This document shows positions 43,382 to 53,600 of a stretch of 64,000 bases of DNA, piece after piece. A program made the translations under genes and the position numbers. Each line of letters starts with the position of its first letter. Within the stretch, counting starts at the first letter, position 1. The DNA lies in NCBI GenBank assembly GCA_002427745.1, contig DIYF01000146.1, forward strand, positions 69,707 through 133,706, read 5' to 3'. The notes beneath the pieces were generated by a model. It ran no database searches. It worked only from the letters and a program-made list of their open reading frames with translations, and had not been told where the DNA came from. This stretch comes from Roseivirga sp. UBA6061 (lineage in GTDB: Bacteria; Bacteroidota; Bacteroidia; Cytophagales; Cyclobacteriaceae).

Positions 43382-45085
43382 ATGAAGCCACTCGAGCAAG
43401 ACTACGTAAAGAAGAAGTATGATCAGGTATTACCTGGTGGCATAGACGAATGGCCGGTTGTGGCACTCAGCAGAAATCGGGAGAAATTCGTGAAAGAGGT
43501 GGCCAAAGAGAGCATCGCCCGCATCAAATCGATCACCTCCACCCGCAGTGCCCTCATAGAAGAAATTGAAACCACACTCTTCAGGGAAAAACTAAGGATT
43601 AAGCGCAATCCCTGGGCGGTAGATCCAGAAGATGAGTCCGACTTCCTGGCCTCCGTAAAATCGAGGTTACTGGAGATCTCCAATAATGACGACAAAGAAG
43701 AGATTGATGAAACGCTCGAGTCTATTCTCGAAGAGATCATCTTCCGGTATTCGGATGAAATAGCGGGTAACTTCAAAAAGTCCCGATATCGCTTTGCGCG
43801 GTCCTTCGTTACTTTTGGCTTTGCGCGCCTGCTCAATGCTTCAAGAGCACGAGGCTTTTGGTCTATCTTCAGTACGCAATACACACTTCAGGATAAAATC
43901 AATATTACCGGAGAGGTAGAGCATCTGAGAAGCCTCACCAGAAAAGGTACCATCGTTATGGTGCCTACACACTTCAGTAACCTGGACTCCATACTCATTG
44001 GCTGGGTAATCAACGCCATGGGCCTGCCGGCCTTTATATATGGCGCTGGGCTGAACCTCTTTAACATCAAAATCATAGCTTATTTCCTGAATAGCCTGGG
44101 AGCTTACCGGGTAGACCGCAGGAAGAAGAACCTACTTTACCTGGAAACACTCAAGGCCTATTCCAGCCTGGCCATTCAGCGGGGCTGCCACAGTTTGTTC
44201 TTTCCCGGAGGCACACGTTCCCGATCGGGAAAGATCGAGAAAAGGCTTAAGCTGGGACTATTGAGTACTGCGATTGAAGCGCAGCGAGTCAACTATCAGA
44301 AAGGTAAGCGAGATGGTTTAGAGAAGATCTTCATTGTGCCGGTAACACTGAATTATAACTTTGTGCTGGAGGCTCCCGGTTTGATTAAACAATATCTCAG
44401 ACTCAAGGGACAGGAGCGCTACTATGTAGAGAATGATGAGTATTCTACCTCCTATAAAATCTCAGCCTTCCTGCTCAAATTCTTTACCAAGGGATCTGAC
44501 ATTTCTGTTTCTATAGGTAAGGGCATGGACGTGTTGGGTAACTATGTAGACGATAATGGCAAAAGCTATGATAAACATGGCCGTAACATCGATACACAGG
44601 AGTACTTTACCCAGGACGGCAGAATTATTTCGCATAATCAGCAACGTGAGGATGAGTATACCCGCATGCTCAGTCAACGCATTGTTGAAGAGTATCACAG
44701 AATCAATAAAGTTTTTGCCAGTCACCTGGTAGCCTTTACTGCCTTTCAGATTTTCAGGCAACGTTATGCCAAGCTGGACCTTTACAACCTCTTAAGGTTA
44801 CCGGAAGAAGAACAGGTGATAGACTATGGCGAATTCAAGGACTCTTTTGAAAAAGTGCTGAAGAAAGTACACAGCATGTACAATGAGGGCAAAGTGAACG
44901 TTTCCCCTCATCTGATGGGTGATCCGGACAAAATCATTGACCATGGCCTGAAAAACGTGGGCATGTATCACGCCAAGCGCCCATTGATTAAGAACAAGAA
45001 CGGTGATATCATTACTCAGGATCTCAACCTCTTGTTTTACTACCATAACAGACTGGAAGGTTATAACTTAGAGCAATATGTCTAA
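43382..45085 (+). CDS. Glycerolipid acyltransferase (PlsB/PlsC superfamily)
   Basis: A 567-residue acyltransferase. The PlsC-type domain in the middle shows the HX4D motif His197-FSNL-Asp202 (VPTHFSNLD), the second motif AYRVDRRKKN and the third FFPGGTRSRSGKIEKRLKLG near 278-297. It is long for a PlsC and carries N-terminal (about 1-160) and C-terminal (about 400-567) helical extensions, closer in size to a glycerol-3-phosphate acyltransferase. The overlapping gpsA gene makes glycerol-3-phosphate, its likely substrate, so acylation of that compound is the best guess. Confidence 0.85.
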   Translation: MKPLEQDYVKKKYDQVLPGGIDEWPVVALSRNREKFVKEVAKESIARIKSITSTRSALIEEIETTLFREKLRIKRNPWAVDPEDESDFLASVKSRLLEISNNDDKEEIDETLESILEEIIFRYSDEIAGNFKKSRYRFARSFVTFGFARLLNASRARGFWSIFSTQYTLQDKINITGEVEHLRSLTRKGTIVMVPTHFSNLDSILIGWVINAMGLPAFIYGAGLNLFNIKIIAYFLNSLGAYRVDRRKKNLLYLETLKAYSSLAIQRGCHSLFFPGGTRSRSGKIEKRLKLGLLSTAIEAQRVNYQKGKRDGLEKIFIVPVTLNYNFVLEAPGLIKQYLRLKGQERYYVENDEYSTSYKISAFLLKFFTKGSDISVSIGKGMDVLGNYVDDNGKSYDKHGRNIDTQEYFTQDGRIISHNQQREDEYTRMLSQRIVEEYHRINKVFASHLVAFTAFQIFRQRYAKLDLYNLLRLPEEEQVIDYGEFKDSFEKVLKKVHSMYNEGKVNVSPHLMGDPDKIIDHGLKNVGMYHAKRPLIKNKNGDIITQDLNLLFYYHNRLEGYNLEQYV

Positions 45086-46112
45086 GCAGTCAGTAGGTGT
45101 CATAGGAGCCGGCAGTTTCGGCACAGCGGTAGCCAACATTTTGGCAAGGAACTCTGATGTGCTTCTTTACGCCAGAAATCCTGACACGGCCAAGACGATT
45201 GAATCTTCCAGGACATCGGCAGGACAAAATATTGCGGACAATATACAACTCACCAGCAGCCTTGAAGAGATAGCCAACAGGTGTAATACCATTTTCCCCA
45301 TCGTGCCTTCAGCCAATTTCAGGGAAATGATGAAGCAGTTATCTCCTTATCTGCACCCCTACCACATGCTAATCCATGGCACCAAGGGCCTCGATCTGAC
45401 CCTTCCGGAAAGAAAACCTGCGGATTTTAAAATTTCGAGGGACCACATCAAAACCATGAGCGAGGTAATACGCGAAGAGAGCGTGGTGGTAAGAGTGGGA
45501 TGTATGGCAGGGCCAAACCTGGCAGTCGAGCTCTCGAAAGGCCACCCCGCAGCAACCGTTATTGCCTCTCCTTTTACCGAAGTGGTCAATGAAGGCAAGA
45601 AACTGCTCCGTTCTGAGAATTTCCAGGTATACGGCAACAAAGACCTGACGGGAGTAGAACTTTGCGGTATTCTGAAAAACATTATTGCCATTGCTTCCGG
45701 GATTTTGACAGGGCTGGGGTTTGGTGAAAATGCCAAAGGTTTGCTCGTAAGCCGTGGTCTGGTAGAAATGATCTACCTGGGGCAGGCACTGGGTGGTGAT
45801 ATCTCCTCCTTTATTGGCCTGGCAGGAATTGGCGATCTGGTGGCTACAGCTTCCAGTGAAACGAGTCGTAATTTCACCTGTGGCTTTAAGCTGGCAGAGG
45901 GCAAAAGCCTGGATCAGGTAGCTACCGAGATGGATGAAACCGCAGAAGGAATCAACACCATTCGCATTGTAAAACAGCTGGCAGACAGCCAGCGGATCAA
46001 GCCTTTGATCACAGAGACACTCCACAAAATACTTTTCCAGAATATGTCACCCTCAGAAGGCGTTACATATTTAATGAGGTATCCCGGTAATATAGACATC
46101 GATTTCTTGTAA
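45078..46112 (+). CDS. gpsA: NAD(P)+-dependent glycerol-3-phosphate dehydrogenase
   Basis: A 344-residue enzyme reducing dihydroxyacetone phosphate to sn-glycerol-3-phosphate for phospholipid synthesis. The cofactor motif GVIGAGSFGTAVANIL begins at residue 7, the FPIVPSANFREMM loop follows, then CMAGPNLAVELSKGHPAA, LCGILKNIIAIASGI with the catalytic Lys, and GLAGIGDLVATASS with the substrate-binding Asp-Leu. It starts eight bases before the end of the acyltransferase gene, so the two enzymes are translationally coupled and act in succession. Confidence 0.96.
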   Translation: MSKQSVGVIGAGSFGTAVANILARNSDVLLYARNPDTAKTIESSRTSAGQNIADNIQLTSSLEEIANRCNTIFPIVPSANFREMMKQLSPYLHPYHMLIHGTKGLDLTLPERKPADFKISRDHIKTMSEVIREESVVVRVGCMAGPNLAVELSKGHPAATVIASPFTEVVNEGKKLLRSENFQVYGNKDLTGVELCGILKNIIAIASGILTGLGFGENAKGLLVSRGLVEMIYLGQALGGDISSFIGLAGIGDLVATASSETSRNFTCGFKLAEGKSLDQVATEMDETAEGINTIRIVKQLADSQRIKPLITETLHKILFQNMSPSEGVTYLMRYPGNIDIDFL

Positions 46113-46160
46113 ATCAGCGGGCATATCTCTTACTTATTTACAGTACCAACTATTTGATTT

Positions 46161-48116
46161 ATCAAGCGGAGTCTGCTCCATATTGCCTTTTGCCTGGCCC
46201 TGGTTTGTCTTTGCCCGAAATTATTCGCGCAAAAGCCAAAGATTCAATACGATACGCTCCGGATTGAAAAACACACCTCCCTTATTCTCAAAGATGTGAC
46301 CTTGCGCTTTGACAAGGATACTGTATTGATTCTGCCGGATACAGTCTTTTATAAAGTCAAATCCAATTTTTACAGCCGCCTGAAAGATCGCTGGTACCAG
46401 AGAAAGTTTACCAAGCAGTTATTCGACTTCCTCTTCTCTCTTCCTTCAGACGATTTCAAGCTGGACACCACACAGTTTGTAAAAAGTGAAAACCCCTTTC
46501 TTGACTATCAGGGCAAGACCATTGGCAGTATCAACCTTGTGAAGCTGGAGGCCCTGGGCACCCGCATGGATGACCTGAACAAACGTCCCGAATCCGTAGT
46601 ACAAAAGCTCGGAAACACGGTCAATTTTAAAACCCGCGACCGGGTGATAAGAAATAACCTGCTCTTTGAGCCGGGAGACACAGTAAATGCTGCCATACTG
46701 GCCGATAATGAGCGGATTCTCAGAGAGCTCCCCTATATACGCGACTCAAGGATCAGCATCATCCCCCGACCTGACAACCCTGATGTTGTAGACCTGGAAA
46801 TTCTTACGAAAGACGTAGTTTCCCTCTCCTTCGACCTTGAAGCTCGTGACTTTGACTCAGGGGTGCTCCGTATAGATCACAGAAATATCTTCGGCTCCGG
46901 ACATGAGCTGGACAACCGGTTTGCTGTCGATAACGGAGCAGAGCAAAAATTCAGCTACGAACTACGATATCGCGTACCCAATATCAAACGCACTTTTACA
47001 GCACTGGACATCCGATACGCTGATACGGAAAACCTCGACATCACCAGCCTTCAGATAAAACGAGACTTTGTGTCTCCGGCTATTAAATATGCCGGGGGGA
47101 TTGAATGGAGCCAGCAAACTCTCAGAGAACGGAGGCTGGAGAATATCATTTCAGACCTGGATTTCGATGAAGTTTTTGTCACACAACAATTTGATTATCA
47201 GGATGCCTGGCTGGCACGCGCTTTTCCACTGAGAATAAAAGACCCGGTATTAAGAGACCGAACCAGGCTCATCATCTCGGGCCGCGTATCCAATATTGAT
47301 TTCCTGAGAAGGCCGGAGGTGCTCAAAGACCAGAATCAACGATTTCACAATCGGTTTCAGGTCATTGGAGGGATTGGTTTTTCTCAAAGGCGCTACTTCA
47401 AAGACAAATTGATTTTCGGATACGGACGTACAGAGGACATCCCCTATGGTATGTCTGCTGAACTTCTGGCCGGGCACGAATGGGGAGAGTTCTACGACCG
47501 TATCTACATGGGTGCCCGTATTAGCCGGGGCGGCTATCTGGGTCTGGTGGGGTATTTCTTCACAGGTCTGACTGTTGAAGGCTTTAAATACAATGGAAAA
47601 ACCGAACAGGGTGTTTTCCGAACGGATTTTCGATACATCAGCAACCTGATAGACCTGAACCAATGGAAATTTCGTCAGTTTATCACCTTCAATTACACCA
47701 GGGGCTTCAATCGCTTTGATAGTGAGTTTATAGACATTCGCAGCCGCAATGGTATTCGGGGGCTTGACAGCCATACACTCAGAGGCACACAGCGACTGCT
47801 TCTCAATATTGAAACTGTGTCTTTCACACCCCTGCAACTTCTGGATTTTCGACTCGCCATATTCGGCTTTGCAGACATTGGTAAAATCAACGATGGCCAA
47901 CGGGACATTTTCCGTGAAAAAAGCCAGACAGGCTTCGGTATCGGCTTCAGAATCCGAAACGACAACCTGACTTTCAATGCAGTGGAAATCAGGCTGGCTT
48001 ATTATCCAAATGTACCTATCGGCATCGATGCCGTAGACCTTGACCTATCCGGCAACTCGGGGTTCCGGTTCAATGATTTCTTTATATCCCAGCCACAAGT
48101 GGGTTCCTTCAACTAA
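46161..48116 (+). CDS. BamA/TamA-like outer-membrane protein, apparent ATC start
   Basis: An outer-membrane protein of about 651 residues. The N-terminal half shows POTRA-like segments (ILADNERILRELPYIRDSRI, then DVVDLEILTKDVVSLSFDLE), and the C-terminal half is a run of aromatic-rich amphipathic strands as in the Omp85 superfamily. The usual start would be GTG at 46296, but the frame is open back to a TGA at 46155 and there reads a good signal peptide, IKRSLLHIAFCLALVCLCP then KLFAQ, with no ATG, GTG or TTG ahead of its Lys-Arg. The only near-cognate codon placed to start it is ATC at 46161. The last four bases overlap the convergent M48 gene. Confidence 0.7.
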   Translation: MKRSLLHIAFCLALVCLCPKLFAQKPKIQYDTLRIEKHTSLILKDVTLRFDKDTVLILPDTVFYKVKSNFYSRLKDRWYQRKFTKQLFDFLFSLPSDDFKLDTTQFVKSENPFLDYQGKTIGSINLVKLEALGTRMDDLNKRPESVVQKLGNTVNFKTRDRVIRNNLLFEPGDTVNAAILADNERILRELPYIRDSRISIIPRPDNPDVVDLEILTKDVVSLSFDLEARDFDSGVLRIDHRNIFGSGHELDNRFAVDNGAEQKFSYELRYRVPNIKRTFTALDIRYADTENLDITSLQIKRDFVSPAIKYAGGIEWSQQTLRERRLENIISDLDFDEVFVTQQFDYQDAWLARAFPLRIKDPVLRDRTRLIISGRVSNIDFLRRPEVLKDQNQRFHNRFQVIGGIGFSQRRYFKDKLIFGYGRTEDIPYGMSAELLAGHEWGEFYDRIYMGARISRGGYLGLVGYFFTGLTVEGFKYNGKTEQGVFRTDFRYISNLIDLNQWKFRQFITFNYTRGFNRFDSEFIDIRSRNGIRGLDSHTLRGTQRLLLNIETVSFTPLQLLDFRLAIFGFADIGKINDGQRDIFREKSQTGFGIGFRIRNDNLTFNAVEIRLAYYPNVPIGIDAVDLDLSGNSGFRFNDFFISQPQVGSFN

Positions 48117-49354
48117 CGCTTATACTGGTCAAGCGCTTCCAGGCGTTGAATCAACGGAGGATGCGAGTAGTTCATAAAAACATACCATGGATGGGGACTC
48201 AGGTTACTCAGGCTGGTCACCGAAAGCTTTTTCAGGGCTTCCTGCAATGGTTCAGGAGCATAGGTTTGTGCAGCATAGGCATCTGCCTCGAACTCATTCT
48301 TCCTGCTCAGCACATTCATACCCAGCCCGGTTAGTCTTGAGATAGGTGAAAACAGCAGGGCAAAAGCGATGAGGTTTAAATGTACCGCCAGTGTTTCCCC
48401 ACCAAGGGCCAATGACAAATCTGCATTGAGTATCAGCAAGGATAAAACATAGAGCATAGCCGTCATTTGAATAACCGACAGTACCAGGCTTAACACGATA
48501 TGTTTTTTCTTAAAGTGCCCCACCTCATGTGCCAGTACAGCTACAAGCTCTTCTTCCGATTGCTTTTCTATTAAGGTATCATACAGTACCACCTTTTTCT
48601 TTTTCCCGAGGCCGGAAAAAAATGCATTTGCCTTGGTAGACCTCTTCGAACCATCTATCACAAAGATATTGTCCAAAGGGAAGGATACGCCTTTGGCATA
48701 CTGCTCAATCTTCTCCTTCAAAACGCCATCGACCAGAGGAGTAAGCTTGTTGAAAAGCGGTAGTATCAGCGATGTATAGAACAGATTCATTATCAAAGTG
48801 AAACTTACGATCACTCCCAGAGCATAGAGCCAGAAGTCGGTGCCCAGCTCCTGAATCAACCAAAGAATCAGGTAGCCTATAATACCACCAATGACCCCTG
48901 CTAAAACATAGCCTTTCAGCTTGTCTAATATAAAAGTACCGGGAGTGGTCTTGTTAAACCCGAATTTCTCTTCGATCACAAAAACCGAGTATAACTGAAA
49001 AGGAATATTGATGATATCTGACAGAACAAACAGAGTACCGAAAAAGACCAGAGAAAGTAGTATCTCATTTTCAAAATAGGGTCTTAATAGCTCATCCAGG
49101 TAGCCAAAGCCTCCCAGACCAAGCAACAGAAGTGACACAGCCAGACTGAAGGCAGAGGTCAGAAAAGAAAAGCGGGCCTGCGTTTTATGATAGCGCTGCG
49201 ATTTCTCGTATTCATCTTTTTCGTACAGATTACTCAGTCTGTCAGGCAAGGCTACTTTTGAATGCCTGAGATTGAGCCAGTCGAGCGACTGATCCAGTAA
49301 ATAATCGAATACGATGATACCAATGATCAGGTATAACAAAGAGGAGGCCTCCAT
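48113..49354 (-). CDS. M48-family (Ste24/CAAX protease-like) membrane metalloprotease
   Basis: A 413-residue integral membrane zinc protease. The HEXXH motif is at 276-280 (AHEVGHFKKKH; His276, Glu277, His280) and the third ligand Glu lies in RKNEFEADAYA near residue 348. About seven hydrophobic helices surround a central cavity domain, as in Ste24 and bacterial HtpX-like relatives, and the length is close to Ste24. The role in bacteria is probably membrane protein quality control; prenyl-protein processing is not expected. It ends overlapping the convergent outer-membrane gene; the PorP/SprF gene stops at 49363, nine bases before its start. Confidence 0.93.
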   Translation of the reverse strand: MEASSLLYLIIGIIVFDYLLDQSLDWLNLRHSKVALPDRLSNLYEKDEYEKSQRYHKTQARFSFLTSAFSLAVSLLLLGLGGFGYLDELLRPYFENEILLSLVFFGTLFVLSDIINIPFQLYSVFVIEEKFGFNKTTPGTFILDKLKGYVLAGVIGGIIGYLILWLIQELGTDFWLYALGVIVSFTLIMNLFYTSLILPLFNKLTPLVDGVLKEKIEQYAKGVSFPLDNIFVIDGSKRSTKANAFFSGLGKKKKVVLYDTLIEKQSEEELVAVLAHEVGHFKKKHIVLSLVLSVIQMTAMLYVLSLLILNADLSLALGGETLAVHLNLIAFALLFSPISRLTGLGMNVLSRKNEFEADAYAAQTYAPEPLQEALKKLSVTSLSNLSPHPWYVFMNYSHPPLIQRLEALDQYKR

Positions 49355-49362
49355 GGAATGAC

Positions 49363-50442
49363 CTAGTTTTTAGGGCATGGAATCTTCCACTGATCTCTCG
49401 GTACGCGCTGTGGCTTCTTAAAGTTGAGGTAGTAGGAGATAGAAAACTCATGTGCCCCTCCGGACGCTACGCCCAGTTCTGAAAGCGTATAGTCGTAACT
49501 ATATCCAATATTGAAGTCATTGGTAGTAACGCCTATTGAAAAGATCAGTGCTTCGTTTTGAGGAAAGACCTGAGGGTCACCCACCGCATTGTTAGAAGTG
49601 AATTTCTTTAAGGGATAACCTCTGTACCAGACTCCCAGGTTTACAGGTTCCAGGTGTAGGTAGGCTCCTACATCCAGAATATCGAAGGGCCCCTGACTCT
49701 TGTACTGAAATACCGGAGTGATACTTCTCTCGGCATAAGTGTAGGTCAGGTCTTTTCTCAACGGCCCTTTGCCAATTGTGATTTTATACCCTCCATGAAT
49801 AGAGACTCTCATAGGCAGATTGCTGGGCTCATCAGACAATTCGAGAATTGACTGGTCAGGTTCGTTGATGTGATGGGCAGCAATACCCAGAAACAGATTT
49901 CTTGAATAAAAGATACCCCCGGCCGCAATATCGATAAAGCTGGCATTGAGGTTCGCATTGGCTCCAACAGCCGGGTCACCGGGTAGCGTAGGATCAAAAC
50001 CATTTACGGGATCGATCTGACTGGCAAAAACCAGATTATTAAAATTTGCATCTCTGGTCGTGTAGCCGATATTAAAGCCAGGGCGAAAAACCAGGTTATC
50101 AGATAGCTTAAGCTGATAAGCATAGCTTAAACCAATAGAGGTAGACTGTAGTCCCTGTGTTCCTTCTCTGTCGGTCGTTACAATCAAACCGATGCCGCTA
50201 TTGACATTGGGCAGGTAATGATCGGCATAAAACGAGAACGTAACAAAGTTGGCCGCAGGGTTCAATGAAGGCCATTGATTTCTGTAATTCACTCCAAAAC
50301 GAGTATATTCTGAAGCTCCTGTAAAGGCCGGGTTGATATAAAGTGGCGCTGCATAGAATTGAGAGAATTGCGGGTCTTGAGCGACTCCTTCTTTTGCAAA
50401 CAAGCCACATACGGCAATCAGTACCAGTAAAATTCTACGCAT
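49363..50442 (-). CDS. PorP/SprF-family type IX secretion membrane protein
   Basis: A 359-residue exported outer-membrane beta-barrel of the PorP/SprF family. I use ATG at 50442, which gives the signal peptide MRRILLVLIAVCGLFAKEGV; the longer frame adds 16 unlikely residues. The family start QDPQFSQFYAAPLYINPAFTG directly follows the signal (in two parts: QDPQFSQF and YINPAFTG), and the end has the NIGYSYDYTLSEL motif near 322-334. SprF in Flavobacterium is needed to deliver SprB, a large type B sorting-domain adhesin. Here a 1766-residue type B protein is encoded divergently next door, which is the classic pairing. Confidence 0.93.
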   Translation of the reverse strand: MRRILLVLIAVCGLFAKEGVAQDPQFSQFYAAPLYINPAFTGASEYTRFGVNYRNQWPSLNPAANFVTFSFYADHYLPNVNSGIGLIVTTDREGTQGLQSTSIGLSYAYQLKLSDNLVFRPGFNIGYTTRDANFNNLVFASQIDPVNGFDPTLPGDPAVGANANLNASFIDIAAGGIFYSRNLFLGIAAHHINEPDQSILELSDEPSNLPMRVSIHGGYKITIGKGPLRKDLTYTYAERSITPVFQYKSQGPFDILDVGAYLHLEPVNLGVWYRGYPLKKFTSNNAVGDPQVFPQNEALIFSIGVTTNDFNIGYSYDYTLSELGVASGGAHEFSISYYLNFKKPQRVPRDQWKIPCPKN

Positions 50443-50664
50443 GTACACTTTTAACAGTTTAACGTTATAACACCCCTGCTCTATTGTCATGAAGAAAGTT
50501 AATTTTTTTCATGCTATGTTCGTGACAATGTCGTTCTAACATTGAATAAATCCGCTATCTTAGGGCAGGTTTAACGAAGCGTTGAATATACTAAAAACTC
50601 TAGTAACCACGTAAATAGGGTAAAGATTTTGCTTCGGTGTTATACATATATGAAAAGATAAAGC

Positions 50665-53600
50665 GTGGTAGGAAAAACTCGAATCTTAACCTTTTTGGCA
50701 GGCTTTTGCTTCTGCCTTTCCCTTCAAGGACAGAACTTCACCAGACATAACTGGTACTTTACTAACAACGATCAGGCACTGATCTTTGGTAAGGAACCTG
50801 ACGCTATGTCGTTTTTTGACCAGGGCAAAGTGGCTCAGGCCAATTCAGGTGAGAAACTAACAGCTACCGATCCCACCTCCGGTGACCTGCTGTTCTACTC
50901 TGACGGTATTAATATTTATGATGCCACTCACCAGATCATGGTGAACGGAGACGGTATCTCAACCGATCCGGCTGCTGTTCAAGGTATGTCAGTAAGCCCC
51001 GTACCCGGTATTGGCAATGAATCATTGTACTATCTGATACACAGAGACAATACCGGTACCATCTTGTATACAGTAGTAGATATGTCACTACAGGGAAACC
51101 GTGCTGACGGGCTTCCTGTGGGTGAAGTAAGGCCTGCTCAAAAGAATGTACCGGCCGGCATCAATAGCCGGGGAGATGGCATGCTAACCCTCGCATCAAG
51201 CGATATGACGGAATTTTGGCTGGTAACGCAAAACAGCGGGGATGGCAATTTTGAAATCCACGAAGTACCGGCTTTTGCTCCGGGAGGGTCTGTTTTTAAT
51301 ACCATTGGTCTGCTGGACCTGACTGTAGAGATTACGGCCTCACACCTTGCCTATCATCCTCCAACTGCAAAAATAGCGATCGTTCCATCCAATGATGTCA
51401 ATATCCAGATTGTGGACTTCAACGAAGGAACTCCGGAACTTGTATTTAATAGTGCCGTGGCAAATTCCTTCGTACCCAACCAGATATTTGGAGGCTCGGC
51501 AGGCTGGTCATTTGATGGTCAGAAACTGTTCTTCAGCAGAAATACAGCCACAGACGGAAATCTGTACAGAATAGATCTTATGGATCCACTTGCCTCTGTG
51601 GAGCCTGTTTTCAACACACCATTGGGAGAAAGCCTCAGCTTACTGCTGGCCCCCGACAGTACTGTCTATCATATATACAGCGAGACCCAGGGCGGAGACC
51701 GTATTCTGGGACGGATCAATGAACCTGACAGTGCCTTAGTGGATCTGGATTATGAAAGCGATGTGTTCATGGGTCAGACTCTTGGCTCCAATTACTTTTC
51801 GCAGTTTACTCCGGACAGAAACATTATGCCCCAGGTGGTTATCTCCTTTCAGGGAACGGAGATTTGTCCTGAAAACCCGATACAGTTCTTTTCACAGTTC
51901 ACTCCTCCTACCGCTGAGCCTACCAGCTATAACTGGGATTTTCAGCCGGTTGGTATGACCTCGAATCTGCGGGCACCCATTATGACCTTTACGGAAGCCG
52001 GTATGCTTACGGTCACGCTGAATGTAGAAATCAACGGCAGGAATATTCCTTCCAACACACTGATCACCGAGGTGATAGACAGTGACCTGCAGGTATCTCT
52101 GAGCGACACCACTATTTGTGAAGGAGAAACCCTTGAACTGGATGCCGACCCTGCTTCAGGTGGTGGGATGCCCATGGGCGGACCTTTCACCTACCTTTGG
52201 AGTACGGGAGAAAGCACAGCACAAATCAATGTAACGGAAGCTGGCAATTACTGGGTAGTCGTTACCCCTACCACGGGTTGTCCCGTGTATGCTACGGCCG
52301 CAGTGGAAGTTTACGGAGATCCAAACCCCATTGCCAATACCTGGTATTTCGGTAACGGAGCCGGAATAGACTTTAAGGAAGTAGATGGACTACCGCCTCC
52401 ACCGCGGAGTATCACGGAAGCTCATGCCATGGATGCCCCTGAAGGCACCGCCACCATATCCGACCAGAACGGAGATGTACTGTTCTACTCAGATGGTCGC
52501 ACGGTCTGGAATCGGGAAAATGGTGTGATGCCCAATGGAACAGCCATCGGAGGAGATAGCACCTCAGCACAGTCAGTAGTCATTCTTCCCTTTGCTGATG
52601 ATGACACTCAGTATTATGTCTTCACGACACAGGAGGTGTACGGTGAAAACACCTATCTCCTCAAGTACTCCGTGATAGATATGAAAGAGGATGATGGCCG
52701 TGGAGATGTCGTTGTGAAAGATATTACGCTCTTTGCCAGAAGTACAGAAAGACTCATCGGAGTAGAGGGGGCCTGGGTAGTAGCGCATGAATACGGCAAC
52801 AACTCTTTCAGGGCTTACCCGATTACAGCAGACGGTATCGGAGCACCGGTGATATCATCCGAGGGCTCAGTGCACTCACTCAATGATGAGTTCAGCGGAC
52901 AGGCTTCTATGAAGTTCTCGGCTGATGCTTCTTTAATTGCAGTGGCCCTGATTGAAGGAAATGACGACTATGTGGAGTTGTTTGAGTTTGACGGTATGAC
53001 AGGTGAAATTACCGAGTTTGATTACCGAATCGACCTCAATGAAGGTGGCCCCGCACTGAATGATCAGGTATATGACGTTCATTTCTCTCCTGGCGCTCAG
53101 AAGATTTTCGCATCCTTGAATAACCGCAATCAGGCGAGCCCTGGCGGACGTATTCTGGAATATAGAATTGATACCCTGTCAACCGAGGCAAGCAGACTCG
53201 CATCAAGAACAGACATCACTCAGGGCTCCGGCCTGGCACACAACATAGGTGCTATGCAAACAGGGGCTGATGGTCAGATCTATGTGGCTGTAGAGACACC
53301 CGGCAACCCTGGCAATTCAGCGTTCCTGTCGAGTATAGCTGCCACTGAAGACACACTACAGGCTTCAGGGTTTAACCCGCAACAGATCATACTCGCTGTA
53401 GGTAACTCGCGCCTTGGTTTGCCGAATTTTGTTCTCACCAATCGAGATGAACTATCAGGACCAGCCATGTCGGCACCAGACACCACCTGTGTGGAGGAAA
53501 GGATAGAGCTGACCGGTACAGGCACCTCTGATATCGATGAGTTCTTGTGGCAGATTGTAGAAGAGGCTACTAATAATACCGTTTTCAGTGCACCCGGTAT

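Noticed and set aside
46296..46298. GTG as start of the Omp85-like gene
   Set aside because: It would discard a clear signal peptide lying in frame just upstream, needed by a barrel protein.
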